Assembly: GCF_037975245.1 (NCBI RefSeq)
Contig: NC_092567.1
Coordinates: 16,299,876-16,363,875 of the forward strand
DNA: 64,000 nt
Reading direction: 5' to 3'
Source of the DNA: Apostichopus japonicus
Lineage: Eukaryota; Echinodermata; Holothuroidea; Aspidochirotida; Stichopodidae
Within the stretch, counting starts at the first letter, position 1; the number at the start of each line of letters is the position of its first letter. The notes beneath the pieces were generated by a model. That model saw only the letters and a list, made by a program, of their open reading frames with translations. It was not told where the DNA came from and made no database searches. The translations under genes were made by a program, and so were the position numbers. Positions 1 through 12,117 of the stretch are shown piece by piece.

Positions 1-386
1 AAGAGCAAAAGCTACTGAAGATATATTTTACAGAGTGGTTTAGGAGAGTATAGCAATGCAGTCTTATGAGTTAATGGGTATACAGTAATTAGTCAAAAGG
101 GGATAGACGGGAAAATGCGAGTGTGGATAAAGATGGAGGATAATGGGTTAGATAGTCCTTACTTGGATAGTGAGACTATGTTTGATTGAATGGTGCGAAG
201 AATTATCAAATATCCTTTCCCTGCTAAGGCAAACTGTGTCAGGACGGTTAGGTGAAAATTCCATTACTACTGGTACAACCATGTGAGACAGTGTGATTTT
301 GGAAGTTTAAGTTATCGCCCAAGTATTATATTGGCAGCAACAGGTTCTATAGACTAGACTACATAATAATGCCACATTCATCTTAC

Positions 387-3300
387 CTGAACGTAGTCTG
401 CCTCGCAGCCGTTTTCTTCAGATTTCTCAACCGAGAACGAGCCAAATGTGATTTGTATTATTTCTGTGAAGTCAGCGTGGATTAGAATCCAACATTGTAT
501 ATTTGAGGGATAAAACGCAGGGTATGATGGAGATGTGAATGTAGCGGCAGGTGCCTTCAGGAAGTTACTACACGCTATGAGAAGAAAGATGCAGAAGAAA
601 TATGTATCGGTCCGTTGACTTATTGGAGTCAGATATGACGACAGATCTTACAATATTGTGATATCCATATAAGTATATTGGATGCATTATATAATATGAT
701 AATCTGTAAATATCTGTAAATATCTATATACCACCTATCTATATACCATATATCTATATACCATATATCTATATACCATCTATCTATACATTATCTATCT
801 ATACACCATATTTCTATACACCATCTATCTACACACCATCTATCTATACATCATCTATCTACACACCATCTATCTACACACCATATATCTATACACCATA
901 TATATACACCATATATATCTATACACCATATATATATATATATATATATATATCTATACACCATATATATATATATATATATATATAGTCAGCTATCTAT
1001 CTATAATATATGTATATATCTATCTACTATCTATCTATCTACTATCTGTATATATATATCTAATAACTATCTATCTATCTACTATATATCCACTTTCTAT
1101 CTACTTTCTATCTACTATCTATATATCTACTATCTATATATCTACCTTCTCATATACTATATATATTCTGTCTATACTGTATCTATATACTATCTATCTA
1201 TCTATTATATACTATATATCTATCTATAAACTATTTATATATAACTTATGTACTATAAAATATCTTGTCCATATGTATAAACATTGATGTGATGTGTTGA
1301 TATATTTTGTATATATTCGATGTTTATCACAGTGTTCAATATTCTAACAAAAGAAGATTACGACGAACCTCTTCTTAAACACTTACTAGGAAATGTTGAC
1401 TCCTCCAAGGTGAAGGCCTCGTATTCTAAGGCAAGGTCAAGGGTCGAATCTTGACTGAACTGTATGATAATTTCATTTCCGGTTGATGTCAACGACACGG
1501 TTTCGTAATACGTACAACCTGCTGTAGATTGCCCAGTCAGTGGATCGAGTATCTTGAAAGGACATTCAAATATAATATTTGTAATTCCAAATGATGCTTT
1601 GCATATATTATCACAGTTAATTATTTGGAGAAAAAAATCATTTGTCTGTAGAACATGAACTTACCAGCAAGGGTTCATCACAAAGAACTTCAATTGTTTC
1701 GAAAGAAATTGATAATCTATGCGCAGGCGTAGTATGAAACAGAAGGGTACATAAAGATCTATCCACCGTCTCTGCGTTGTCGTCATTTGAGTTGATGGTG
1801 TCGTTACTGGTTGGATTGGAAAATGAGTACATTCCAAACGCTTGATGAAACGATTCACCACAGGCTGAAATATTGAAGAAGAAAAAAGTTTTTTTTTTCC
1901 CTGTGATAAGTTTAATTACCATTATGATCATAGTATTGAACGTAGGTTTTCATATGACATAAAGGTAAAATGTTTGTTATTGCCTCAGATATAATTAAAC
2001 ATTGCGTGAAAATCCTAAGCGTGTCGATTATCTCGATTGTGGTGTCAGCAGTGGGAAATAGTCTATAATTGTGCAATTATGGGATGTCGTTTCGGCCATA
2101 TACGATATCATAGGCCTACGTTTTGAAGTATGATCACTAAATTGGAACCATGTTCCATCATCTTATTTATTCATCGACGAAATTTAGGCGATTGTTTGTT
2201 GATTGTAATAATATCGCCTTGGGACTTGGGTAGCTGGACTAACCTTGGAGCATTAGTTTGACCTGACGCCCTTTATGGCTTTGTTTGAGATAATCTTTTC
2301 TTAGTTGGTAAATATTATATTATAAATATTATAAATATTATATTTGTTTGCTTTGCATGGTAAAACGATGTCTTAATTGCATTCACGTTTGTTATTTACT
2401 AAACACAAAAATCGTAACCATACAGCTGCAAATAAAGTTTTATAAATTGGAACATTTTCATAACAAAATGTTTATCTGTTTGTAAATTTAACCTACTTAT
2501 GTACTTTTGCTATTATTTAGCAATTAATAGCTACGTTAGTTGTCACTTGAGTTTTTCCTTGTATATTCAGACCACAGAAATAAAACACTGATAAAATACT
2601 GGTGAACAGAAACGGAACAAGATCTTAAGTTTAAGTTTGTATATACTACATCTCCTTCCTCCCATACACTGTACACTGGCCAGTATAGTGGTCTGTGGAC
2701 CGAGGCTGTACACGATCAATATTTCCACTTTTCCTGAATTGTATTCTATTAAATAATTACGGTTATAATGTGACAGCTTGTCGATTACGAAAAATTTTAA
2801 AGAAGGAAAAGACACAATATCGTACCGTGCTTTTCTGTCGCAGTATACGTTGCTTGAAATAAATGAAAATCAGTTTCAGCTTCTGCTTGGAATTTTATCA
2901 AGAGTCTGTTCCCATCACTGGTCCAAACAAAGCCCTTATAACTTCCACAGATGACTTCCGTTCGGTTGTAGTTCACGTCTGTTATCTGTTAAGGAATAAT
3001 AAATATACATTTTCAAGATAATTTGACGAATAATGATCTAGGTTGGTTGACGAAGTCAATATATGCATATACAAGTTTGTTTGCCCAACAAGAAATCCCT
3101 GTTTAAGCAATTGATGCGAAATTGCTGAAACTGCCAATGATTCCTACACATGCATAAGGCATGAATAGTGCATCTCAAAAACAGTGACTTGAGAGAAAGT
3201 GGGGTGGGGAAGGGGGTAAGATTCAGTCGGGAGTCGGGCAAGGAAAAGACCACTCCTCTCAGTCCATCCTCAGGAAGGAAATGATGGAGATGGAAGGCTG

Positions 3301-5462
3301 CTCACTCCCTTTACAACAGCACGCAAACAAATATCAAGGTTTTAATTATCACAACCTTACACATTTCGATCTGTTCGGAACTGGTTAATTTTCTAATTTA
3401 AAATTCAGTCTACAAATAATGAAAATGCGTTGAATAATAGGGCCTACTTAATATAACTCTGCTTACTATGCAGGTAGATTCTAAAGGTATCCATTATTTC
3501 CTATCTGTGATTTACCTTTCTGTACTTATAACTCTGCCCCACCAAACACATCAAATGTTACACATGCAACGAAAGAGATCACAATAAACCGTATTTTAAT
3601 ACCCTAAGCTACTCGTATAACCGATCAAATAGGTTTCCTATTTCCTATTTAGTAATTCTAGTACGTAAGCTAGTAGATGCGCATATTCAAGATTTTTCCA
3701 AGCAACCGAAGCATTATCAATTCTATTACTTACGGTATAATACCTCGTAACTATGTTTTTGAAAGACAACTTCATCCCTTTCATAACTCCTATTCCTCCC
3801 AGCTTGCCATATACGTTACCCCACCCCTCCCTCCCGCCAGCCTTCTCCCCTCCCTGAGCCGCAATCCCTTCCCCCTATATTCGACATACCTGCACGTAAT
3901 TATTTCCCATGCAAGTTCCGTTTCCGATGAGAAGGAATTCTTTGAATATCAACTGTATCCTACGAGTTCCCTCGACGATAATTTCAAAGTCACATTTCAA
4001 GAATTTGGTGAATTTTCTTGGCCAGTTTGGTGACGTAATCATCCCCGTGTCATCTCTGAGAGTACGAGAGCATCCTCTCTCGTCTGTTAGCCATCTCAAC
4101 TCATCTTCGATATTATGGACTGCGTTGCCTTTCTTGGAAATGTCTGTTGAACAGTTTTAATTATGGAAAGAATATCAGTAAATGTATACAATATTTTATG
4201 GGACTTTTAGCCAATTGTACATTTAGTCAAATATACGTTACGTCAACAGTTCCTGTTATTGTCTTCCATTACAGCACAATTCTATATACAAAGTGAAGGG
4301 GAAATGCACAAGGAAATAAGTATAATCACAAAATATACATTTTATGCCAACTATGTTTGGCAGAAAATTGAAATTTCAAGAATGGTACAGTTTAAAATCG
4401 TCTTTATCGAAATAACATTGTTTGAAGATAGTGTTTGTATGTGGTTGTACCCTGGGTCTGGAGTGGGGGTGGGTTGGTGGTGGAAATGAAGTTTGATGGT
4501 AGGTATAACGTGAACTAACAGGACGTTAAACGTACATGGTGCCGAATAGTAACTTCATTTGTAACTGTTGGTTGAGAGAGGGAGTGGTGGTACTGAGAAA
4601 GGTCTGAAACTACCCGCGTGTCACGTATATCTCGGCTCGTATACGCTCTACTTTAAATATTTATCGACCAGAGCGTAGTCACCGTGCAAATCCACTTGGT
4701 TGAGCTTATTTTTTGACAAACCGACAAACGTGGAACTTCGAATCGTAATAACGCAAATGTACACATGAAATAACCGTCTGATATCCATACGAAGACGGGT
4801 TTGGCATTGGCTATCACCCCAAGAAAAAGCCCAACTTAAGCATACAAATTGACCAACAGTACCACGTGTGAAAGTACAGTTTATACTATACAGTGACGAA
4901 TATGACGTAACATACATCAAACCTGGGGAACCATTAAAGTATAACTTAACTCATTTATGGGCTTAAATTTCCTTAACAAAGATATGAAATCAAAGTGTAT
5001 TTTCATTAAATAATCAACTTACCTTTTGCACAATCTCCTTGCAAGCAAGGCGGGTTACCATCGGGAACACCAACGGAAGTCGTATGGGTAATACTTATCT
5101 GGATGGAGAAAATATAACCACATTGCGTTTATCGTCAACAGTCTTGAAGAAAATTTCACCTCAATTTTGTATGTCAGATTTACGCAAGGAAGAACTTGCA
5201 TTACAATGTTTGGCAAGAAAGTATTAGTTATTTGCTTCATAACTTGATATATCAATTAAACAGTGCCTCTGACGGGCTGTGGTAAAACGCATGTAGCCTA
5301 AGTTAAAACTGTGTGCGGAAAAGTGAATAGGTTATGCACGGTTTTGGCAGAAAATGCAAGCACGCTATACTGTATATATTCTCAATATTAACACACATTT
5401 CTACTTACCTGAAGCTGACAGAGACATACCGTTATTAAGAAAACAAACCATATGTGCCCCAT
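387..5462 (-). CDS. Secreted multi-CUB-domain protein, 5' part (continues past left edge)
   Basis: Exons on the minus strand, 5' to 3': 5462-5409, 5098-5023, 4922-about 4683, 4143-3890, 2985-2826, 1864-1665, 1645-1387, 574-387. About 477 residues are visible. Exon 1 encodes an 18-residue signal peptide (MGHIWFVFLITVCLCQLQ). Exons 2-3 carry a Cys-rich segment (NPPCLQGDC) I cannot assign. CUB1 (about residues 148-258) shows GMITSPNWP, CDFEI, a C-M-G-NNYVQ border and SDGNRLLIKF. CUB2 (263-408) begins ACGESFHQAFGMYSFSNP. CUB3 begins TCSNFLKAPAATFTSPSYP and ends at the window exon in GCEADYVQ; its C-terminal half must lie off the left edge. Every junction agrees in phase except that the exon 3 donor is uncertain (best site gives low border 4683), and exons 6 and 7 are separated by only 19 nt. 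CUB domains are extracellular binding modules; membrane attachment or protease domains cannot be judged because the 3' end is missing. Confidence 0.8.
690..1245. repeat. ATCT/TATA microsatellite tract
   Basis: About 550 bp of imperfect ATCT, ATCTATAC and TA repeats with recurring CTATACACCAT blocks. It lies in the CUB gene intron between exons 1645-1387 and 574-387. Confidence 0.95.
5409..5462 (-). CDS. Signal-peptide exon of the CUB gene
   Basis: The ATG at 5462-5460 opens 18 codons, MGHIWFVFLITVCLCQLQ, with a hydrophobic core and small polar end, followed by a consensus GTAAGT donor at 5408. It splices in phase 0 to the exon at 5098-5023. It is too short to appear as an open reading frame and was found from the donor and the leader pattern. 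The 5' UTR is not defined. Confidence 0.65.
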
Positions 5463-6620
5463 CTTCACGCAAGAGAAATACTCGTTTTTTTTCCCTATCT
5501 GGACAAGATTATAACTTAATCCTAATTTCCACTTTATCTATTGGAGTAGCTGCAATTAGTACAACTTCACAGTGTTGTAAGTAAGAGAGAGTGTACTGTA
5601 AAAAGTAGCAAGGATAAAATTCATTTGTTCTGCGGTATCTTCCTCCCTTTTGTCTTGAAGCAGGTTAAGCATTCATCCAAAACAATGACTTCATTGTGAG
5701 CGTAATTGTGTCAAAGTCAGTGAAATGTATTGAACGAAATGTAGGCATGAATTGACTGACTTCGGTAGTAGGAAGAATGTCTGGTATGTTTTTGCTGTGT
5801 TTTAAATTAGAACCACTTACAAATCGACGACGGGTCGGGGACAAGGACGTAGTTCTGACAATTTGCAATTAATTGGGTTATTTGAAGTTACGTGGGATCC
5901 GCTAAGCCACATTTTATTTCTAAAGATGGCAAGCAAAACTGATTTCAAAGAAAACACACTGTTCTCACTGAAAAAAAAGTGTGTGAAATTAGTGACTGTT
6001 TAATCACGTGATTGGAAGACACCAGACTCAAAAAACGCAACCAAACAACTTAATCCACTTATCAGCCCAGTCCCTTTAAATCGAAACTGGAATAGCCACC
6101 CTCCATATTGTTTGCAAGCATTCTGGAAATGTGCGACGTATCTGTCAGGGAAATTCTTTCAAGATGGCAGTAAAGTGAAATAGTTTTAGAATCGAAACGA
6201 CCATTATTGGATTTCCTATAGCATTAGAGATGGAGCATGGAGGCGCTGCCCTATACACCAAGATGAATAAAGCAGCCATTTTTAAATTGTTTCTGTTAAA
6301 TAAGAGTTGGATGTTACTGAACATCTAGTAAACCATAGTAAACCTATATAGAAGAACGCCCTTCCGCCCCTGCTGAGCAGAGCCGTCTAAATATACGGCT
6401 CTGCTGCTGAGAAAATTAGTGCGCCCTGTAATTATTGGCTCGACACTAACAGGCAAACGTACGGTGGCACACTCCAATTAGAGTCAATATCAGTCCGTCC
6501 GGATGTTCTCCTATCTCAGGAAAAGTGCTAAAACGCAGCAGGATAACATTTATACTAATATGTTATCAATCAGGATCTGGGTTTTTGTGGCTTTCATGTT
6601 GAAGAGCATGAATGGAAATA
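5463..6620. other. Upstream flank of the CUB gene, no gene seen
   Basis: Non-coding sequence with short chance frames only. It holds a perfect 11-bp-stem hairpin at 6376-6405 (AGCAGAGCCGT, 8-nt loop, complement). No clear TATA or CCAAT box was recognised next to the CUB start. Confidence 0.5.
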
Positions 6621-6623
6621 CAT

Positions 6624-7230
6624 GTGATGCAAAAATTCCGTAAATTAAGGCAAATTTAGACCACTTTAGGCCTCCTAGGAGCAGCGTACGAAAGTTGTTA
6701 ACTACTGAGTAAAGAGGTTGGTTTACAAGTGACGAAAACTTCAGGCTCTCATAGCAAAATCAGAGCAGGCTATGATTCGGAAAATGTCAACTTGTCGGCT
6801 ATTCAGTGATGGGTAGGGTTTAGCTAGTCAGAACTTCTATCTAGACTTACTTGTATGATTTAGTGTGTAAGTAAACGTGGCTTTTAATAGAAGTGTGTTA
6901 CCGTAAGACACCTAAGGGCCTATACAGCATACTCCTTTTAATTTTCCCATCGACTAACACACTAATCCTTCAAAGTAATGTGGTATCTAAAACCTTGTAG
7001 CTCACTAGGTAAACGTCCCTACCCATCATTGGTTAGCTAACTCGTTGTCCATTCATGGCAAGTGTCCGTAACATGACCATGACTTGTTTGCTACGAGAGC
7101 CTGCATTTCTCATCACTTGTAAAGAAACCTCTTTAGTCAGAAGTGAACAATTTTCGAGTGAGCAATGCTCCAGGGAGGTCTAAAGTGGTATAAAATGGCC
7201 CTAATTGACGCAATTCCGCCACAAGTACTA
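6624..7230. mobile_element. Diverged fold-back (inverted-repeat) element
   Basis: Arms of about 250-280 bp (6624-6870 and 6950-7230) are inverted copies. Shared blocks include GTTTACAAGTGA / TCACTTGTAAA, GATGGGTAGGG / CCCTACCCATC and ACCACTTTAGGCCTCC / GGAGGTCTAAAGTGGT. Divergence is substantial, so it is an old MITE-like fold-back. No coding capacity was seen. Confidence 0.6.
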
Positions 7231-7769
7231 AAATTCGAGTAGTCTGACACCTAAACTACAACAAAACAAGACCCTGTTTGATAGCATATCGAGAAAAAAA
7301 AGTTTTCCTGTTGCTTCCCTACACTGACGGAGAACACTCGAGCGGTTTTATATACTATATAAGGTGTATGCCACCAAATAGAGAAGCGCGCCCACAATTT
7401 ACGAATTGCCAAAGAAACCGTATCACCGCTCGATCAAGTCATGCCGCGTAAGCTCGGATCACGCATGACGTCAACATCGAGGTTATAATCATATATTTAA
7501 TCATTTCTAATGCCCTGGTATACTGGGGAATATCATCACTACACGTTAGTGATGTCATGCTCGGGTTACGGGCTGGTGTGTCGTTAGTACAATATATAGC
7601 AACAAACTAGCTGCCTTATGCAACACCTTAGCCTCGGTTAGTGATGGAGAGGGTGAAAGTACGGTAAGTGATGGAGAGGGTGTGGTACAAACGTTTTTAG
7701 GGCAACCATCCCAGCACGACGTTTACATTTCATATTTGAGGTCACTAAAATAACATCATATAAGTATAT

Positions 7770-7835
7770 AAATAAAGGCAACCATGGCTAGACCTGTAAT
7801 CCAGAGGTCACTGGTTCGAATCCCATTCATTTCCT
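7770..7835 (+). repeat. tRNA-like SINE fragment
   Basis: A near-consensus RNA polymerase III B box (GGTTCGAATCC) follows a possible degenerate A-box region (ATGGCTAGACC). No full tRNA cloverleaf is apparent, so I read it as the head of a SINE and not a tRNA gene. Confidence 0.35.
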
Positions 7836-9221
7836 TGCTCTTTTCCCATTGACTTAATAAATAACATCACAGGGCACATATCAATACATAATTGACAAAC
7901 TTCTCTTTGTGTAAAAAAGTGTATATTTCTTGTCCGTATATAGAGAGCAAAGTATATACAATACTGGCTACGTTGAGTAGACTGCAGATATCATGGAAAT
8001 AAAAACCCAACATTATTAAACCTATATGCACAACATGAACATAAAAAATACTGGGTTTTATTTTAATGCCGTTGATGAGATGAATTTATCATCACATCTT
8101 TGACACAACACAAGCACCAGGGGTTATGTCGGAAAGGAAAGGAATTACCAAGAAAAAAGAACGCATTTTCTCTCGATTGTATCTTCCCAAACAAGAACAA
8201 TTTCCTACGGATTATTGCGATCGACGGTGTGAAAAATTGGGTTCTTCAGACTGAAATAACACAATTTCATCAAAAATTATGCTTAGACAATCATGAATAT
8301 GCAAATCTATGCTAACAAAATACATGAATATGCAAATCTATGCTAACAAAATACATGAATATGCAAATAAATGCTTTTCTAAACTTGACTTATTTTCAGA
8401 GTCAAGACTGATTGTTAAGATATTTCCTACACAAAAGTTTACCTCCATTGAGTTTACCTCCAAGTTTACCTCCAAGTTTACCTCCAAATGACACAAATCT
8501 GAAGATGCTGCCGACCAAGGATCAACAACAAAACGTCAGAATTTAGAATTGTGTATTCTGAAATAGACCGAATACGATTATACCACCAAATTTTATTATT
8601 AAATTATCTGTTATGTTATTTTAAATATGCTGTCGTACATTAATTCTATCATTCTTTATTAGTAATTATTAGTTTTCTTTCATTAACTAACCCCTTATTC
8701 AAGCTATGAGAACAACATCTATACATCTCTGATGTTTTTCTTCCTTTTTCATGAATTCTAGAAACTGTCAGTAATTCTTTTTAACTTCTGTTAATCTTTC
8801 TTATGGAGTACTCTATTTCTCGAATGAATAATTCATAAATATACCATCATATGGATTATTCACTAGGTCTCTTACAAATTTAGGACAAGCGTTTTCACTG
8901 ATAAAAAAAATGGAAATTTAGTTGTTTTTCTCTCGCATGCTTTCAATTTTTTTTTTCGTCTGGACTTTCTTTCAAGAAGGGCAGTGTAAAGACACAACTT
9001 ATTAATTATTACAATTGGCAATAATAAAATAAGTCAGATGAAACCACATTATGTCCTGCATTTGCTACAATTCAACACCATGATAAGTTTGGAAAAGGCA
9101 GATATAACTATAAGTTGGTGAAATTGATCTTCCACATTACCTTATAAAAAACTATACTAAAATATAATGTGTTGTTGCTGTAAGACATTTCCTTATCCTT
9201 TTAATAAAATCGAATACATCT
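7836..9221. repeat. Non-coding stretch with two small tandem arrays
   Basis: Contains about three copies of a 31-bp unit (CATGAATATGCAAATCTATG...) at 8292-8372 and about four copies of the 12-mer GTTTACCTCCAA at 8437-8487. The rest is AT-rich with no supported gene. Confidence 0.7.
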
Positions 9222-9562
9222 TAAAGGCATTGGAGACTCGCCCCAAACCGCGTGCCGCGCTCTGAAAAAGTTAACTTTCCGTTCCTTGCAAATGAAGTTT
9301 TCTTCTTGTCGCTACAAAATGCAGACAGTAATGAAACGTGATACCTTGTTATCTTTTATCTAGACCTGAGATGTCCACGCTGCTATGTACACTGTGTTGT
9401 GGGTATTGACCGTAGCTGTATGTATTGACTGTACAGTAGTGTCTAATTACCGACGGTAGCAAGCTGTGTATTTTCTGGGATCGATGGTGGTGTCTAATAC
9501 TTCTGTTACACCTATTTTGAAACTAGGTCAGATATTCGGCATGGGACGTTTCTTTGTGCGCG
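9222..9562 (+). mobile_element. MITE-like element, copy 1
   Basis: Terminal inverted repeats TTAAAGGCATTGGAGAC... and ...GTCTTCAATGCCTTTAA bound about 340 bp. A second, inverted copy of the same family lies at about 63401-63708. No ORF. Confidence 0.7.
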
Positions 9563-12117
9563 TGTCTTCAATGCCTTTAAAGCAAAGGCATGATTCCTGG
9601 AAAGACCTGTTTACAAAATTCATTTAAATACTTTTTATTATTATCTGTCAGTCTGGCAATTCGTATAAAAGACACCCTGGAGCTTTTAATGCTATAAATC
9701 TGAAAGACAAAGATTTATATTTATAAAAATATGAATTCTATGACCAGAATGACACAAAGAACATGTTAATCTTTTTTAAAGACACAATCTGCTAGCCAAG
9801 CATAGGCAAATACTCGTAGTTGTCACCAATGTGATATGTAGTAAAGACATCACCGTTCCGTAAAAATATAAACCACTTTAATAATAAACTACAGACCTCT
9901 TCTTGCGGAACGAAACATCATAACGATTTATCCGTGAAGGATGAAAAAAACCTCACGTTGCACTCAGCTTGTGCACAAACAAATTTCAGGCCAACTACTA
10001 CAACCATAGATAAACTTACTCTGTGCTGAAAACATGAAAGAATGACTTTTTGAAACAATAACTTTCTTAACATAGAATACAACTTTCCTTTTTTTTCCAA
10101 TTTTGTTTTCAGTGTATTTACAAAAACAAATCTCTATGTAAAATTGAGAGTAAAAATGTCAGCTTTTGTTTAATTTTCATAAGATATAAAATTGTCAATA
10201 GATATACTGTAGGTAAACAATATGGCAGATAATGCTCATTATAATTATCGCAATAACTAGAAAATAGTTGCCTTTCTTAGGGGGTTCTTTCTAAAATACT
10301 TTCTTTCTTAACTTTCATTAAAATACAAAACTACAAACTTGCATAATTCACTGCCTGACTGCATCAATAACAATATTGTATGACAATCAAAAGATGTGGT
10401 ATCTTTATGTTTGCTGATCCTGTTGGCGATATCATTTTATTTATTTACTTATTTGTTTGTTTTCTTATTCTTATTTTTTTTTTTTTTTAGTGAATGGACA
10501 GATTTTGGCTATAATGACATTAATTAATCAGCTCACATCTTTCTCAAAGGAACATTCTACTCTGAAATGTTTCTTTAATTTTTTCTCAATTTTTGTCCAT
10601 TATTAATTCATAGAAGGGTGGATATTATAGGGTTAGACTATCACCTAATTGGCTGTAACAATACTTTTGGTTGCTTTACCGTTTCTATTCACAAACATGT
10701 GTGGAAGGTTTTGTAACTTGTATCTACAATGATATAAGGAAAGACTGATTGTAAAACATGATTCTGGTAAAATGACATTCAGACATATTTGAAATTGATC
10801 AATTATTAAAAGGTTTTCGATCAATTTAAGCTGAGATTTTTGACGATCTACTGAAGTTTTTAGTGAGTTTATCATCAGCATACCGATTGACAAACTTTAC
10901 AGAAACTGTAAGCCACTTTATTTAACTTTGGTCATGAATCAGTTATTTCTTTCATGCAATCATACAAAGATTTCCGACAACATAGAGAACCTAACAAACA
11001 GAGCAAAACTCACAAACTTTCTTGATATTCTTAGAAGATGACAAATACAGCTTGGTCTGGATGGTTTTATACAGGCATGAGCTTTTTCTGCTATATATAT
11101 CCGTGATTTCTTTTCTACCTCGGGGGACAAAAACTATTATCCTAACACACTGTAGCATACCCAAACTGGAGCCTGTACCGCAATTTTTGCAAAGTTCCAT
11201 GATTTTTTTTTTTTACCCCAGGCTCATCCCTGTTTATATGTGACAATATCACAAAAAAAAAAAAAAAAAAAAATTGGAAACTATGGAAACTATGTAATGC
11301 CAGGGTGAAGATAAATAAAACTACAGCAATGTCAATATAGATGACAGAACAGGGACACTGTGAGTACCAGAGAACGAGAGAGAAATTTTTTCAGTGCAGT
11401 CAGACCTCTTATGTAACAGACCCCTTATGAGGCCCCCACAGGCACTATGGTTCCTTGCTTAGTAGAAAATATAGGCCTACAAGTACCGGCTTTTAACCAA
11501 TGACTGTATACCAAGTTTGGTTACAGTTATTGCAATGTAAAGACTTTTACGTTTTATCCCATAACCTCATTAATATTCATGAGGTCGGTGCCAGAAATGC
11601 ATGGGGCACACCTTCTCACTATAATACATCTACGTAGCAAGTATGCAAATATCCATCACCCCTTTGTTGAGTTTGTTGCGGACCCAAGCAAGTGTCACAG
11701 AGGAATATGTTCCATTGCCTCTAGCAAGGAACCAAAGATGCGATATAGTATAAGAAGGAGGTGAAATTCTCACACTGTTTCTAAAATAATAACAAACTAT
11801 ACACTTTTCACTCTAATGCATGAATTCAAAAGCTGGCAAGGAAAGGCAATGAAGTTTGCTTAGCACCTCAAAACTCCTGAGTGACTCTGTTTGTAGTTAA
11901 TCAGTCTATAACAGTCTTTGGTCAAGACTTAATTAAGCCCAAATTCGTGGTTTATCATCCTTGATACATGGCATGTACTTCTTCTTGTAAAGGTTAGTCC
12001 AAGCATTCCCACATATTAGTTAGTAAGCAGGCTGGTTATAACATGCCATAATACTGATAAAAAATTTAGATGTTCATTACAAACTACTGTATTCGATAAA
12101 ATTAAACTTAATCCGAA
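9563..12117. other. Gene-free stretch downstream of the TIR-HEAT gene
   Basis: AT-rich sequence with homopolymers (T run near 10477, A run at 11252-11273) and only short chance frames. The 3' UTR of the TIR-HEAT gene must start at 12117 going down, but I cannot fix its polyadenylation site. Confidence 0.5.

Noticed and set aside
690-1245. Regularly spaced repeats that might suggest a CRISPR-like array
   Set aside because: Simple ATCT/TA microsatellite in a eukaryotic intron; no conserved repeat with unique spacers.
2567-2815. Minus-strand frame of 82 codons between CUB exons
   Set aside because: Flanking CUB exons join in phase without it (phase 1 to phase 1) and it lacks clear splice sites; intronic.
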